Source of the DNA: Dolichospermum sp. DET69
GTDB lineage: Bacteria; Cyanobacteriota; Cyanobacteriia; Cyanobacteriales; Nostocaceae
Direction of reading: 5' to 3'
Assembly (NCBI GenBank): GCA_017355425.1
Contig: CP070233.1
Span: 33,501 to 97,500, forward strand
DNA: 64,000 nt
Both the position numbers and the translations under genes were made by a program. How positions within the stretch are numbered: the stretch's first letter is position 1; each line of letters starts with the position of its first letter. A model generated the notes under the pieces. That model searched no databases and was not told the DNA's origin. It saw nothing but the letters and a program-made list of their open reading frames with translations. Shown here piece by piece: positions 1 through 9,035 of the stretch.

Positions 1-46
1 GGTCTTTTCAGTACACAGCAATTATAATTCCTAAAATCGTGGAAGG

Positions 47-129
47 TGGGCCGAGCTGGATTTGAACCAGCGTAGGCGTAAACCAACGGATTTACAGTCC
101 GTCTCCATTAACCACTCGGACATCGACCC
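47..129 (-). tRNA. tRNA-Tyr (anticodon GTA)
   Basis: The minus strand folds as a tRNA with a 7-bp acceptor stem (GGGTCGA with TCGGCCC), discriminator A, and anticodon GTA at 93-95. The length of 83 nt indicates a long variable arm, as expected for bacterial tRNA-Tyr. The terminal CCA is not encoded: CC is followed by T. Confidence 0.95.
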
Positions 130-243
130 GTTCTGTCCCACGCTTATCTATAATAGCAGTAGTCTCTAGGTTTGTCAATTGCAAAAAGAAAAGAAATTCT
201 TAAAAGTCTGTATTCCTTGCATCAAGCCAGTTTCCGAGATTTA

Positions 244-2061
244 TTATATGAGTTCTCCCGTTTGTTGCAGAGAATGTAAGCGGTGGTAAATACCACTCTG
301 ACTTAAAAGTTCAGCATGACTACCAACTTCGGCAATTTTCCCTTTGTCGAGAACCACGATTTTATCAGCATCCCGCACGGTGCTGAGACGGTGAGCGATA
401 ATAATTGTGGTGCGAGTCCCCTGAATTGAGCGCATAGCTAATTGAATAGAACGCTCAGACTCGTAATCTAGACTAGAGGTAGCTTCGTCAAAAATCAGCA
501 CATCTGGTTCTACTAACAACGCCCTCGCAATTCCTAACCGCTGTCTTTGTCCCCCCGATAACCTCACCCCACGTTCCCCCACAACGGTGTAATAACCGTG
601 GGGTAGGTGTTCAACTACTTCATCAACTTTGGCGATTCTACAGGCTTCCTGCACCTGTTCAAAGGTTGCATTTGGTCTACCGTATTTGAGGTTATCTAAA
701 ATAGTTCCATTGAAAAGGTCTACTTCTTGGTGAACAATCGCTAATCTGCGCCTATACTTACCTACATCTAAGGTACAAATATCTTCACCATCAATTAAAA
801 TTTTTCCTGTTTGTGGTTCAAAATAGCGCAATAGCAACTTGATTAAAGTAGACTTACCAGAACCAGATTTTCCGACGAAAGCAATTGTTTGATATGGCTC
901 AATTAACAAGTTGATATTTTGCAAAACTTGACGATTGCTATCATATCCAAAACTTATCTGCGAAAATTCCACTTTCCCAGTAAATTTATATGGTGAGTCT
1001 GTCAGATTTACCTCTGCTAAAAGTCCATCTGTATCTCTTCCTGATGGCGTTTGCAAAAATTCATGAAATTGCATCATTGCTGAATATCTACGAGTAAAAA
1101 ATTCTGCTAACTTACTGATAGGTTCTAACTCTGCATAAGCCATACTTGAAAGAGTTAAGGTCATCACAAAATGACCCAGAGAAATTTTTCCATTGATAGT
1201 AGCAGCTAGAGTCAAACCGAGAATCATAAACACACAAAACTGAATTCCAGTTTTTTGGAAAGCAGCTAGACTTGTATAACCTTGATGCAGACGATACACA
1301 ACTACTGTCAATTCTCGATGTAAACGTTGCTTTTGTCGTTCTAGTTCTTGATTTTCCGTTGCATAAGCTTTAACAGTTTTGATGTTAGTAATAATTTCTG
1401 AAGTGCGGCTTTCTGTGTTCTCCATATACTTATTCAGACGATTTTCACATAAAATTAACCGCTGTAATTTTTTCAAACTAACGCTCAAAATAAGTATGCA
1501 AGAAATCAGAAATATAACTGCAATTCTCCATTCAATAAAGGCAATAAATACAAATATTCCCACCACACGCAAAAGTTTAGGAATCAATTGTCCAGCAATT
1601 TCCGGATAAACCCAAGTGTGGTTAGCAAGACCTCTACTTACTCTTCCCGCAATCCTTCCAGGGTTATTTTCATCATAAAATTCCAGTGGTAAGGTGAGAA
1701 TTTTAGCTATGGCTGCTTGACTTTGATTTCGACGCGCTTTTAAGGCTATACCCCAGTGAAACCAACCCGTTAACCAAGGCTGTGTAGGTACTTTTACAAC
1801 TGTAACTATAAATATTAAACTAAGCAATACAGCCAAAGATAGAGTTTGATTAACTGGGTAATTAGTAATGTTTGATAAACTAACTATTACTCTTTCTACT
1901 GGTTTATCCAATGGTTGATTAGATAAAACATTTAAAATCTGTCCAATCGCATAGGGGACAACTAAATCAATAATATCGTAAATACCAGATAGAGTAATAC
2001 TGAAAATACTCAAATTCCAGTAAGGACGAAAATAGTCGAGAATATTTCTAACTTTAACCAT
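244..2061 (-). CDS. ABC exporter, fused membrane and ATPase domains
   Basis: This 605-aa half-transporter is of the MsbA/lipid-drug exporter type. Its N-terminal ~320 residues hold about six hydrophobic segments (for example 17-45, 75-92, 165-195 and 272-290). The ATPase follows with Walker A GKSGSGKST at 397-405, the signature LSGGQRQR at 501-508, Walker B VLIFDE at 521-526 and a switch histidine in IIAHRLS. It should act as a homodimer in the inner membrane and export a hydrophobic substrate that the sequence does not reveal. It stands alone, with a tRNA downstream and a repeat-rich gap upstream. The family assignment is secure; the substrate is unknown. Confidence 0.93.
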   Translation of the reverse strand: MVKVRNILDYFRPYWNLSIFSITLSGIYDIIDLVVPYAIGQILNVLSNQPLDKPVERVIVSLSNITNYPVNQTLSLAVLLSLIFIVTVVKVPTQPWLTGWFHWGIALKARRNQSQAAIAKILTLPLEFYDENNPGRIAGRVSRGLANHTWVYPEIAGQLIPKLLRVVGIFVFIAFIEWRIAVIFLISCILILSVSLKKLQRLILCENRLNKYMENTESRTSEIITNIKTVKAYATENQELERQKQRLHRELTVVVYRLHQGYTSLAAFQKTGIQFCVFMILGLTLAATINGKISLGHFVMTLTLSSMAYAELEPISKLAEFFTRRYSAMMQFHEFLQTPSGRDTDGLLAEVNLTDSPYKFTGKVEFSQISFGYDSNRQVLQNINLLIEPYQTIAFVGKSGSGKSTLIKLLLRYFEPQTGKILIDGEDICTLDVGKYRRRLAIVHQEVDLFNGTILDNLKYGRPNATFEQVQEACRIAKVDEVVEHLPHGYYTVVGERGVRLSGGQRQRLGIARALLVEPDVLIFDEATSSLDYESERSIQLAMRSIQGTRTTIIIAHRLSTVRDADKIVVLDKGKIAEVGSHAELLSQSGIYHRLHSLQQTGELI

Positions 2062-2487
2062 GATGTAGACTATCCCAATGCACGAAAATTAGCCGGGAAT
2101 ACTTATACTACATATATACTAAATATGAATTATAAAAAGCTCACCCCCTTTGGGGATTTAAAAATAAAAAATAAGAATCTGATTTTTAATTGGAGTGTAA
2201 TTAGGGTTTGCATAAAAGAAAGCAAAAAGGTTGATAGATAAAGGTTTGCAGGGTTTTATAACCAAACAAGTGCAAGATTATTGACAATAGATGTTTAAAA
2301 CCCTTGCATTTTCACCAAAAATAATTGCGTAAATTTGAGGACTAATTGTCCAACCTTCTCTTCCTTCTTTCTTATTCTTCCTTCTTCTTCCTTCTTCTTC
2401 CTCCTTCTTCCTCTTTATTCCTCCTGACTCGGTGACTCGGTGACTCCTAGTCCTTACGAAAAGACTTATTCAGCAAACCCTAATTAG
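2062..2487. repeat. Gene-free gap with pyrimidine tract and 8-bp tandem repeat
   Basis: No gene is visible here. A long CTTCTTC-type pyrimidine tract (about 2345-2424) leads into tandem copies of an 8-bp unit (GACTCGGT) at 2425-2447. The same composite recurs at 5111-5141 and 56005-56043, each time in an intergenic gap. Short tandem repeats of this kind are characteristic of heterocystous cyanobacteria. Confidence 0.8.
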
Positions 2488-3264
2488 TTATAATGATGGG
2501 ACAAATTCTAGCCGATACCGATATAATGCCACTGGTCGAGAACCTGCGGTAAAATAATCAGGATCTTGGGGAGAAAGGTAGACAGCGGTTACTTGATCTG
2601 CGGTAATGGTTGGAGAGGATGTAGAAAGTTTTTGATAAGCGGTGGTTGATTCTACAGAGTTGAAATAGGGACGAGAACCACCTTTAAATAATTGTTGAAA
2701 AACTTCTGTAGTCATGAATTGATCATCTGCTGTTGTTTCTGTAGCGCGAGCGGTGACAATGGAAATTAATTGCCGTTCACCACGTAAAAATGTAATTTGA
2801 CGGTTGGGAGATTTAGGATCTACTTTGGATGATAATACAGCTTCATCTCCTAAATAAGCTTTGGTTAAATTTAAGCTATTAAATTCTCTGTCAGCTACTA
2901 ATATTGATGCTTGATTTTGGAAATTACTAAGAATTTTTAAACCAGAATTAATTGGTTTAACTTTCACAAATTTAACTAAAAAACTAATTGGCTGATTTAA
3001 TTGACTGCGATTACCTTCAAAACCTGGTGTCACTATATCCGGTGCTAAGGGTGCGGCTAAATCTACTAATGTACTGGTAACTTTCCATTTACCAGCTATC
3101 CATTCAGGGTAAACTAAATCTCCCTCTGCTGGTCTGACTGATGTTAATTTTTCCCATTGGGGGAATTTGGCTAAATGTTCTGCTAATTCTCCTGCTGTTG
3201 CTTCATTATTTCCTAAGAATAAACACAGCATTAAGCACAAACTGATAATTATTTTAATTAACAT
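2488..3264 (-). CDS. Secreted conserved cyanobacterial protein (DUF6816-like)
   Basis: A 258-aa protein with a clear N-terminal signal peptide: MLIKIIISLCLMLCLFLG, then a likely cleavage site after ATA around residue 24. The mature part has PEWIAGKWKVTSTLVDLAAPLAP and ends with a YRYRLEFVPS beta-strand, which suggests a soluble beta-rich lumenal or periplasmic domain. It resembles a conserved family of cyanobacteria and chloroplasts (I think DUF6816). No catalytic motif is seen and the function is unknown. It lies downstream of the 3323-3730 gene on the same strand, separated by a palindrome. Confidence 0.75.
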   Translation of the reverse strand: MLIKIIISLCLMLCLFLGNNEATAGELAEHLAKFPQWEKLTSVRPAEGDLVYPEWIAGKWKVTSTLVDLAAPLAPDIVTPGFEGNRSQLNQPISFLVKFVKVKPINSGLKILSNFQNQASILVADREFNSLNLTKAYLGDEAVLSSKVDPKSPNRQITFLRGERQLISIVTARATETTADDQFMTTEVFQQLFKGGSRPYFNSVESTTAYQKLSTSSPTITADQVTAVYLSPQDPDYFTAGSRPVALYRYRLEFVPSL

Positions 3265-3285
3265 ATCTTAAGATAAGGATAAATA

Positions 3286-3318
3286 AGATTCCCGACTTCT
3301 TAAAGAAATCGGGGATCT
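3286..3318. repeat. Dispersed palindrome, terminator-like
   Basis: A 33-bp near-perfect inverted repeat (GATTCCCGACTTCTT ... AAATCGGGGATC) lies between two minus-strand genes. A near-identical perfect copy at 18499-18531 sits between acyC and ffh, so this is a dispersed repeat family that may serve as a terminator for the 3323-3730 gene. Confidence 0.6.
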
Positions 3319-3322
3319 GGAA

Positions 3323-3730
3323 TTACAAAGTTTCTAAGGCTAAAGGTTGCCAAATTTCCCCATACTTTTCTTTTAAAACCTGCCAAGCTTCTACTTGTCC
3401 TGGTTCGTATTCTCCGGGTTTACCCCATTGTAAAAATAGGCTTAATGCAGGTTCTGATTTTTCATCTAAAAACCGAATTGCATAAGTTGTAAAATTCCCT
3501 CTTTTTGCTTCACCCGTTTCAAATTTGACTTGGGTGATTTTGTCCATATTCAAATGAAATTCAAAGCCTTCTGTGTGCATATTCGCATATTTACCTTTGG
3601 GTAATTCGGCGTAAAATAGCTTTTCTATTTTTCCTCTGGCTTCTAAAACGGCAGCGCTGCTGGTGACAATTAAGCGCAAGGTTCCCAAGGTTTCACAAGC
3701 TTCTAAAAATTCTTTCAATGTTGTTGTCAT
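3323..3730 (-). CDS. ChuX/HutX-like small protein
   Basis: A 135-aa cytoplasmic protein without a signal or membrane segment. The pattern of an N-terminal helical part (LKEFLEACETLGTLRLIV) followed by beta-strand-rich sequence (FEFHLNMDKITQVKF, YAIRFLDE, ALSLFLQWGKPGEY) resembles the ChuX/HutX heme-utilization fold. The assignment is from memory of cyanobacterial annotations, not from a search. Heme-binding residues were not identified, so a role in heme handling is only an inference. The gene lies 255 bp downstream of phoH on the same strand, past a minisatellite. Confidence 0.6.
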   Translation of the reverse strand: MTTTLKEFLEACETLGTLRLIVTSSAAVLEARGKIEKLFYAELPKGKYANMHTEGFEFHLNMDKITQVKFETGEAKRGNFTTYAIRFLDEKSEPALSLFLQWGKPGEYEPGQVEAWQVLKEKYGEIWQPLALETL

Positions 3731-3806
3731 AGTTGTTTATTTTTCAGCGCCTAGGGTTTAATTTCTGATTTATAGCGTTTTTTGTGTAATATGATCAAGA
3801 GCAAAA

Positions 3807-3985
3807 GGGCGCGGAATTAAGAGGGCGCGGAATTAAGAGGGCGCGGAATTAAGAGGGCGCGGAATTAAGAGGGCGCGGAATTAAGAGGGCGCGGAATTAA
3901 GAGGGCGCGGAATTAAGAGGGCGCGGAATTAAGAGGGCGCGGAATTAAGAGGGCGCGGAATTAAGAGGGCGCAGGCCCTGCGCCC
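3807..3985. repeat. 16-bp minisatellite (10 copies) plus GC-rich hairpin
   Basis: Ten perfect head-to-tail copies of GGGCGCGGAATTAAGA run from 3807 to 3966. The next unit begins as GGGCGC and turns into a perfect hairpin (8-bp stem GGGCGCAG/CTGCGCCC with loop GCC, 3967-3985) that ends one base before the phoH stop codon. On the phoH strand the hairpin lies directly downstream of the gene and could act as a transcript 3' end. There are no spacers, so this is not a CRISPR array. Confidence 0.95.
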
Positions 3986-4939
3986 CTACGTTTCGTATTT
4001 TTCATAAGCAGCAACAATGCGTTGTACTAAAGGATGACGCACTACATCTTTTTGCGAAAATTCGCAAACAGCAATTCCTTCTACATTTCTGAGAATCTGT
4101 AAAGCTACATCTAAACCCGATTTTTGATAGGGTGGTAAATCGGTTTGGGTAACGTCACCCGTAATCACCATGCGGGAGTTAAAACCCAACCGGGTTAAAA
4201 CCATTTTCATTTGCGCTGGTGTGGTATTCTGAGCTTCATCAACAATGATAAAGGCATTACTTAATGTCCTTCCTCGCATATAAGCTAGGGGTGCGACTTC
4301 GATGATTTCCCGTTCCATTAAGTTGGGGACTTTTTCGGGGTCTATAAATTCATTTATGGCATCATAAAGAGGACGTAAATAGGGATTGACTTTTTGCTGT
4401 AAGTCCCCTGGTAAAAAGCCGAGTTTTTCCCCTGCTTCCACTGCGGGACGGGTTAAAATCAGCTTCTCAAATTGATTACTGAGTAAGGCTTGAACAGCAA
4501 CGACTACAGCCAGATAGGTTTTCCCTGTTCCCGCAGGCCCAATACCAAAGGTTAAATCACGTCTCCGCAGTGCGTCTATATATTGGCGTTGGTGAAAGGT
4601 TTTGGCACGAACTTCTAAACCCCGACGAGTTTTAGCGAGGATATCCCGCTGTAAGTCCTGTAATTGGTCTTCTGTATTGGTGTCTAGGGCTTGACGGGCT
4701 GTGAGAATATCAGCACTAGAAATATTATTACCTTTACTCCACAAATTTTCTAGCGATCGCACTAATCTTTTTGCTAATTCTACTTGTTTAGCTGTTCCCG
4801 AAATTAATAATTCTTGTCCGCGCAGGACTAAGTTAGCTCCTGTTTGTTGCGATAGAAACTTGATATTTGCCTCTCCATATCCCGCTAATGCGATCGCACT
4901 GGACATACTAGGCAGTTGAATTATGCAATCATCTGCCAT
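3986..4939 (-). CDS. phoH: PhoH-family ATPase
   Basis: A 317-aa PhoH/PhoL-type protein: an N-terminal KH-like PhoH_N region (about 20-65), then a RecA-like helicase-type ATPase with Walker A GPAGTGKT at 134-141 and Walker B IIVDEAQN. Length and motifs match the bacterial family, which is linked to RNA and ribosome metabolism. It lies downstream of rpsP and khpA on the same strand, with a 366-bp repeat-containing gap between. All three genes serve RNA or translation functions. Confidence 0.93.
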   Translation of the reverse strand: MADDCIIQLPSMSSAIALAGYGEANIKFLSQQTGANLVLRGQELLISGTAKQVELAKRLVRSLENLWSKGNNISSADILTARQALDTNTEDQLQDLQRDILAKTRRGLEVRAKTFHQRQYIDALRRRDLTFGIGPAGTGKTYLAVVVAVQALLSNQFEKLILTRPAVEAGEKLGFLPGDLQQKVNPYLRPLYDAINEFIDPEKVPNLMEREIIEVAPLAYMRGRTLSNAFIIVDEAQNTTPAQMKMVLTRLGFNSRMVITGDVTQTDLPPYQKSGLDVALQILRNVEGIAVCEFSQKDVVRHPLVQRIVAAYEKYET

Positions 4940-5305
4940 ATTATTGCTGAGTTGGGTGAAATGTGGATTTTAACAAAATTAATATTTTCCTATTAAATGT
5001 AGAATGAAAATTCTATAATTTTCTGTTAATTAAGGCTTATTAAATAAAACTCAAACACTTTATCAGGTTCTATACTATTCTTCCTTTCTGCCTTTCTTCT
5101 TTCTTCCTCCTGACTCGGTGACTCGGTGACTCGGTGACTCCTCCCAATATTGGGAAATAGGCTGACAACATTTGTTAATTCTTGGCTGGTAAATCCGCAA
5201 TAAACACAGAATTATTCGCCAAGATTTGACAATGCTGTTGTCCCCTGTCTCCATCTTTCCCAGAATTTAATCTGTTATCAACCATTTAAACTGACTAGTT
5301 GTAAT
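4940..5305. repeat. Gap with 8-bp tandem repeat
   Basis: No gene is seen. At 5111-5141 the 8-bp unit GACTCGGT is repeated about four times behind a pyrimidine tract, as at 2425-2447 and 56005-56043. The stretch 4940-5060 is AT-rich and probably holds the phoH promoter. Confidence 0.75.
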
Positions 5306-5731
5306 CTAGCGTAAACGTGGTTTAACAACAGGTTTGGGAATATTGTTCTCTCTTTCTTTCGACTTGGGTGGTAGTATCCGCTCTTCTTGTTCTTCATCAA
5401 AAGACGTACTATCCCGACTTTGGGAACTGGTTCCATAGATATCCAGGTATACTGATTGCCCAGCTAGTTCTGCTGCGGTGGCAATTACAGTGCGAATTGC
5501 CTGGATATTCCGTCCCCCTCGACCAAACACTTTTTCTTTATCTGTGCTGTTAAAAGCAATGCGAATCCAAATCCGGTTAAGGATTTGAGATACTTCACAA
5601 TCAACGCTTAAAGATTCTGGAGATTCTAAAAACGGTTGGACAAGAAACTGTACCAGCCCCACATAATTGGGACTGGTTGCTAGGGATTTAAGCTCAAAAC
5701 TATGATGCGGCTGTTGCACTGACCTGTTCAA
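5306..5731 (-). CDS. khpA: KH-domain RNA-binding protein (KhpA-like)
   Basis: A 141-aa protein with a single KH domain: the ribosome-proximal motif [16 protein letters not shown] (a GxxG-type loop) lies around residues 72-88. It is followed by a basic, low-complexity tail rich in S, E, K and P. The start overlaps the 3' end of rpsP by 32 bp, an arrangement typical of the rpsP-khpA pair in many bacteria, which implies co-transcription and coupled translation. KhpA proteins bind RNA and affect cell envelope growth or sRNA regulation in other phyla; the role in cyanobacteria is inferred. The tail is longer than in the usual ~80-aa KhpA. Confidence 0.88.
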   Translation of the reverse strand: MNRSVQQPHHSFELKSLATSPNYVGLVQFLVQPFLESPESLSVDCEVSQILNRIWIRIAFNSTDKEKVFGRGGRNIQAIRTVIATAAELAGQSVYLDIYGTSSQSRDSTSFDEEQEERILPPKSKERENNIPKPVVKPRLR

Positions 5732-5960
5732 AAACGTTAGCTTTTACGAGGATACTACGAACTGTATCGGTAGGTTGAGCGCCTTGTTGTAGTCGCTTAA
5801 CGATACCAGGAATGTCTAATTTTACTTCATCAGTTCTGGGGTTATAAAATCCTAGTTCTTCTAGGGGGCGGCCGTCACGACGAGCCAGACTGCTAATAGC
5901 AACAATCCGGTAACTTGCTTCGCGCTTTTTGCCAAATCTTTTTAAACGCAATTTGATCAT
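5700..5960 (-). CDS. rpsP: 30S ribosomal protein S16
   Basis: An 86-aa S16: it opens with [20 protein letters not shown] and contains the conserved [19 protein letters not shown] segment. It belongs to the small ribosomal subunit, where it helps 16S rRNA folding. It heads the minus-strand group rpsP-khpA(-phoH). Length is normal. Confidence 0.98.
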   Translation of the reverse strand: MIKLRLKRFGKKREASYRIVAISSLARRDGRPLEELGFYNPRTDEVKLDIPGIVKRLQQGAQPTDTVRSILVKANVFEQVSATAAS

Positions 5961-6104
5961 GTTGAGAAATGTTTCTCCTGTTCCTAGTGAGTGAGTTTGT
6001 AACTGATTGATAAGGAAGTGATGGGGATATTATACCCGCCTTCACAACTTCCAACACTGAAATGCTAATTTTAGCACTTTCTAGCCGTGAATGGCTATTA
6101 GTTT

Positions 6105-6148
6105 AGTTGTCAGTTGTCAGTTGTCAGTTGTCAGTTGTCGGTTGTCGG
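6105..6148. repeat. Heptanucleotide tandem repeat
   Basis: About six copies of the 7-bp unit CAGTTGT, the last two varied to CGGTTGT, lie upstream of rpsP. The same unit recurs at 57213-57252 in front of mrdA. This is a classic heptameric short tandem repeat of heterocystous cyanobacteria. Confidence 0.9.
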
Positions 6149-6229
6149 TAAGAAAGATATTCTTTTTGCCCCCTACTCCCGTGGTTTCGGGATAAAACAG
6201 TTGTAGTAACTCAACCTTTCCTCCATTAC

Positions 6230-6604
6230 AAGATTACTCGGTAAGCGTAAAGCTCAGTCACAAAGCGTGCTGAGATATAAGCGACACGGGCGAAAATATT
6301 TCGCCTAACTCGTTGACTAGTAACAGTAGGTGTGATATACTCTTAAAGGTTCCATAATTGAAGTATAACTAAACAACGTAAAAACTTAACTAATTTGGTT
6401 GAGTGCGTAGTCATACCTAACAGTATTGCAGTTTAGGAAAGCTAAATTTGGTGAAAAATGAAATACAAAAATCGAGTACGGTAGGGCATACCGGAATTAA
6501 CGCTTTAGGAGAATCGACCTCTGTTTTTGTTGGAGTAATCCAGCAATTGTAAGTTGGCTCATTGATTAAAGAATCTCAGTGTCTTTAGACGGTGAGAGTG
6601 TCAA
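6230..6604 (+). mobile_element. Non-autonomous IS608-like element (MITE), about 375 bp
   Basis: The left end follows target TTAC (6226-6229): 8 nt, then TCGGTAAGCGTAAAG and a CTCAG...CTGAG hairpin, then GACACGGGCG with a second hairpin (GGCGAAA/TTTCGCC). The right end is AATCTCAGTGTCTTTAGAC plus GAGAGTGTCAA, ending in TCAA at 6601-6604. Both ends match the complete tnpB element at 62374-63992. TTAC and TCAA are exactly the left target and right cleavage tetranucleotides known for IS608. No open reading frame of note lies inside, so mobilisation in trans by a Y1 transposase is inferred. Confidence 0.82.
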
Positions 6605-6833
6605 CTGCACTAATTCATTATAAACAAGTTTGATAAATTATTGATTAGCGCATAGACTACTAGTTTGTCAAGATAAAAATGATGGACTGTAGTGTGAGCG
6701 TCTCGCTCACGCGGGCAAGATGCCCGCACTACCAAAAACAAAAACCCGTCAAAATAAATTTGACAGCTCACGCGGGCAAGATGCCCGCACTACCAAAAAC
6801 CCGTCAAAATAAATTTAACATACTACTACGTGC
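6605..6833. repeat. Gap with duplicated hairpin repeat
   Basis: No gene is seen. A segment of about 60 bp is duplicated directly. Each copy carries the hairpin GCGGGCAAGATGCCCGC (6711-6727 and 6772-6788) followed by an ACTACCAAAAAC motif and an AATAAATTT segment. This is a common cyanobacterial palindromic repeat, located just past the 3' end of acyG, where the hairpins could also end transcription. Confidence 0.75.
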
Positions 6834-8966
6834 TTATTTCCGCACAGACCAAGAGCGAACTTGACCTAAAGTTACAGGAATTCTGTCACTAACATCAATG
6901 GTAAACAAAAACACCTTTTTAGCCCTGCTGCCATTTTCTGGGTCAAAAAACTTTAATTTCACATCCCAACAATCACTATTAATCCGACAAAAAGGACTTT
7001 TTTCCACTTCAATACTATCAAGCTGCATCCCTGTAGAAATAGCTTGAGAAAAACTAGAAGCAGCTTGAAAAGCATTAGTTACAGAAAAATTCAACGCTCG
7101 ATCTTTTGCCAATTGTCCTAAATTTTGCAAATCATAGTATACTCGATTTAAGAAACTACTCAAAGCCTTTCGCATGGCTATTTCTTGGGCTGGTGCAGTT
7201 TCTCCCGTAATTACAGTTTGCAAAGCCGCATCTACCAAACTATTGACTTTCCAGCCATACATTCCCCTAGTATTCGTAAGACTAATTACAGGCACAACTT
7301 GACCAGAAAATAACTCCACTGTTCTATCTGTTAACCTTGCAGGTATACTTACCCGTTCCACAAAATCATCACTGTTTTCTGGTTGAATTTGTCCCTCTAA
7401 CATTAAAATCAGGATTTCATAGATATCTGCGGCAAAACCGCTTACAGGTTCTAAAGCATAAATAGGAGTTAATTCTTGGTTGAGAGTCCAAATTAAAGGT
7501 TTAGCTTCCGTAGGATTTACTGACAAGTAATCAACCATTTGTCGGCTATCATAGGGATTAGCAGGGATAATTGCCCCGTCCATATTCACTGCTGGCATTA
7601 ACTGTTTAAAGGTGTCCCTTCTGGCTTCATTACCAAAATCATAACCAATAGTTCCTAAAGCATATACCAATTTAGAAGCTGCACTAGGGGTAATAGAATC
7701 AGTTGAGGAATTAATTCCCTGGCTAATAACTAAAGTTTCTCGTTCCCAGTCTCCGGCTGGGAATGCCGTCTCCAAGGCTCTGCCTGACGGTATAGTGAGA
7801 GGCAGAGCCTCTAATGTAGCATTCCCAGGTAGAACCTGGGAACGAGAGATTCCTACTCCTCTCTCCTCGTAGGAGAGGGGTTGGGGGTGAGGTTCTTGCA
7901 CTCCCTGGTAGGAGAGGGGTTGGGGGTGAGGTTCTAACCTTTCTCCCGTCAATAATTGAAACGCACCGGGAATATTCAACTTACCTAATAAACAGCGTTC
8001 TGGTTCTTCCACCTCTTCCGGGTTACAGGGAATAGCACTATTTAAAATTGCTTGACGCACTGCTTCAGCGTTGGGTTGTTCTCCTCGTTGCAATTGCAGA
8101 CTCATTAATAAGGCAGAAATACCTGTGACAATGGGTGCAGCGCAACTTGTCCCTTTTTCTCTGATAGGTTCTTCTGTTCCCGGTTGGGCGCCTAAAATGT
8201 TTTCACCGTTGGCCATTACCCCTTTATTTTGATATTCTCCGCCATAATTACTAAATTTAAACGGTTGGCCATCATCTCGCATTGCACCCACTGTAATCAC
8301 ACCAGGAAGAATAGAGGGAATACACCAACATTCACCTTTATCATTACCACCTGGGGCAACAATTAACATATTGTTATCTTGGCATTGTTTCACAGCACGG
8401 GCAAATAAATCTGGTGCTACTCCGGTTTGGGTGGGGTGACAAGCAGCAATATGAATCAGATTTGCTCCCCATTTCAAAGCCGTATTAATAGCATGAGTAA
8501 GGTTGACGGGGGAAATAAAATCATCACCAGCGAAGGAAATAGGAATATTTAATGCTGTACATAAAGGGGCAATACCAGGGGCAGGTGTGCCGTGTTGCCC
8601 TAAAATTGTGCTAGAAATGTGAGTAGCATGACCGGATAATTCAATGCGTTGTCTAATAGCTGGAGGGAAAGGTGCAAAAAATGCCTCCCGTTCTTTTTTT
8701 GCCTCTTCTTTATCGTGGTCGGGGTCGTCTTTTTTGTCTTTTTGTTGTTTGTTAAAATCTAAATATAAATTGAGATAATAATAGTATTCTTCGTTAAGTT
8801 CAATATCTTCTGCCCAATAGGGTTTAAATTGACTAAATTTTGCCCCTTGAAAACAACTGCGTTCTAAGTCGGCTGCACCATCAAGGATAGCAATTTTAAT
8901 GCGGGGGTCGCCTTTTGTGCGTGTCCAAATTTGGGAGATTCCGGGGATGTCGGTAAGGTTAGGCAT
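6834..8966 (-). CDS. acyG: Cyanobactin maturation protease, macrocyclase type (AcyG/PatG-like)
   Basis: A 710-aa S8 (subtilisin) protease of the PatA/PatG family. The triad is Asp29 (ILDG), His113 (GHATH) and Ser274 (GTSCAAP), with oxyanion Asn208. Asp and His are 84 residues apart, compared with 35 in the AcyA paralogue at 13694. The extra ~49 residues (about 48-97, rich in Tyr, Lys, Asp and Glu) sit where PatG carries the helical insertion needed for macrocyclisation, so I assign this gene as the C-terminal protease/macrocyclase. A repeat-derived linker (about 345-430) leads to the family C-terminal domain (433-710, starting VYALGTIGYDFG), which is also present in the acyA half at 17015. 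It should cut before the precursor follower FAGDDAE and join core ends. Confidence 0.87.
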   Translation of the reverse strand: MPNLTDIPGISQIWTRTKGDPRIKIAILDGAADLERSCFQGAKFSQFKPYWAEDIELNEEYYYYLNLYLDFNKQQKDKKDDPDHDKEEAKKEREAFFAPFPPAIRQRIELSGHATHISSTILGQHGTPAPGIAPLCTALNIPISFAGDDFISPVNLTHAINTALKWGANLIHIAACHPTQTGVAPDLFARAVKQCQDNNMLIVAPGGNDKGECWCIPSILPGVITVGAMRDDGQPFKFSNYGGEYQNKGVMANGENILGAQPGTEEPIREKGTSCAAPIVTGISALLMSLQLQRGEQPNAEAVRQAILNSAIPCNPEEVEEPERCLLGKLNIPGAFQLLTGERLEPHPQPLSYQGVQEPHPQPLSYEERGVGISRSQVLPGNATLEALPLTIPSGRALETAFPAGDWERETLVISQGINSSTDSITPSAASKLVYALGTIGYDFGNEARRDTFKQLMPAVNMDGAIIPANPYDSRQMVDYLSVNPTEAKPLIWTLNQELTPIYALEPVSGFAADIYEILILMLEGQIQPENSDDFVERVSIPARLTDRTVELFSGQVVPVISLTNTRGMYGWKVNSLVDAALQTVITGETAPAQEIAMRKALSSFLNRVYYDLQNLGQLAKDRALNFSVTNAFQAASSFSQAISTGMQLDSIEVEKSPFCRINSDCWDVKLKFFDPENGSRAKKVFLFTIDVSDRIPVTLGQVRSWSVRK
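7741..7935. repeat. Repeat-derived coding insert in acyG
   Basis: Two unrelated dispersed repeat types lie inside the acyG reading frame: a palindromic CGTTCCCAG...CTGGGAACG repeat (about 7741-7848) and two copies of CTCCTAGGAGAGGGGTTGGGGGTGAGGTTC-type repeats (about 7859-7935). Their translation gives the interdomain linker, including a duplicated PHPQPLSY motif. Frame is kept, so the repeats have become coding sequence. Confidence 0.88.
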
Positions 8967-9035
8967 AGGTTTTGATTGTGTTATTGTAATTGATGTTATA
9001 ATTGTGGGTGAAAAGTCTAATTTTTTATAAAGTTA

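Noticed and set aside
3807..3972. Possible CRISPR array
   Set aside because: Copies are strictly head to tail without spacers, and no cas gene is present.
6679..6864. 61-codon plus-strand frame
   Set aside because: It consists of two copies of a hairpin repeat and overlaps the acyG 3' end.
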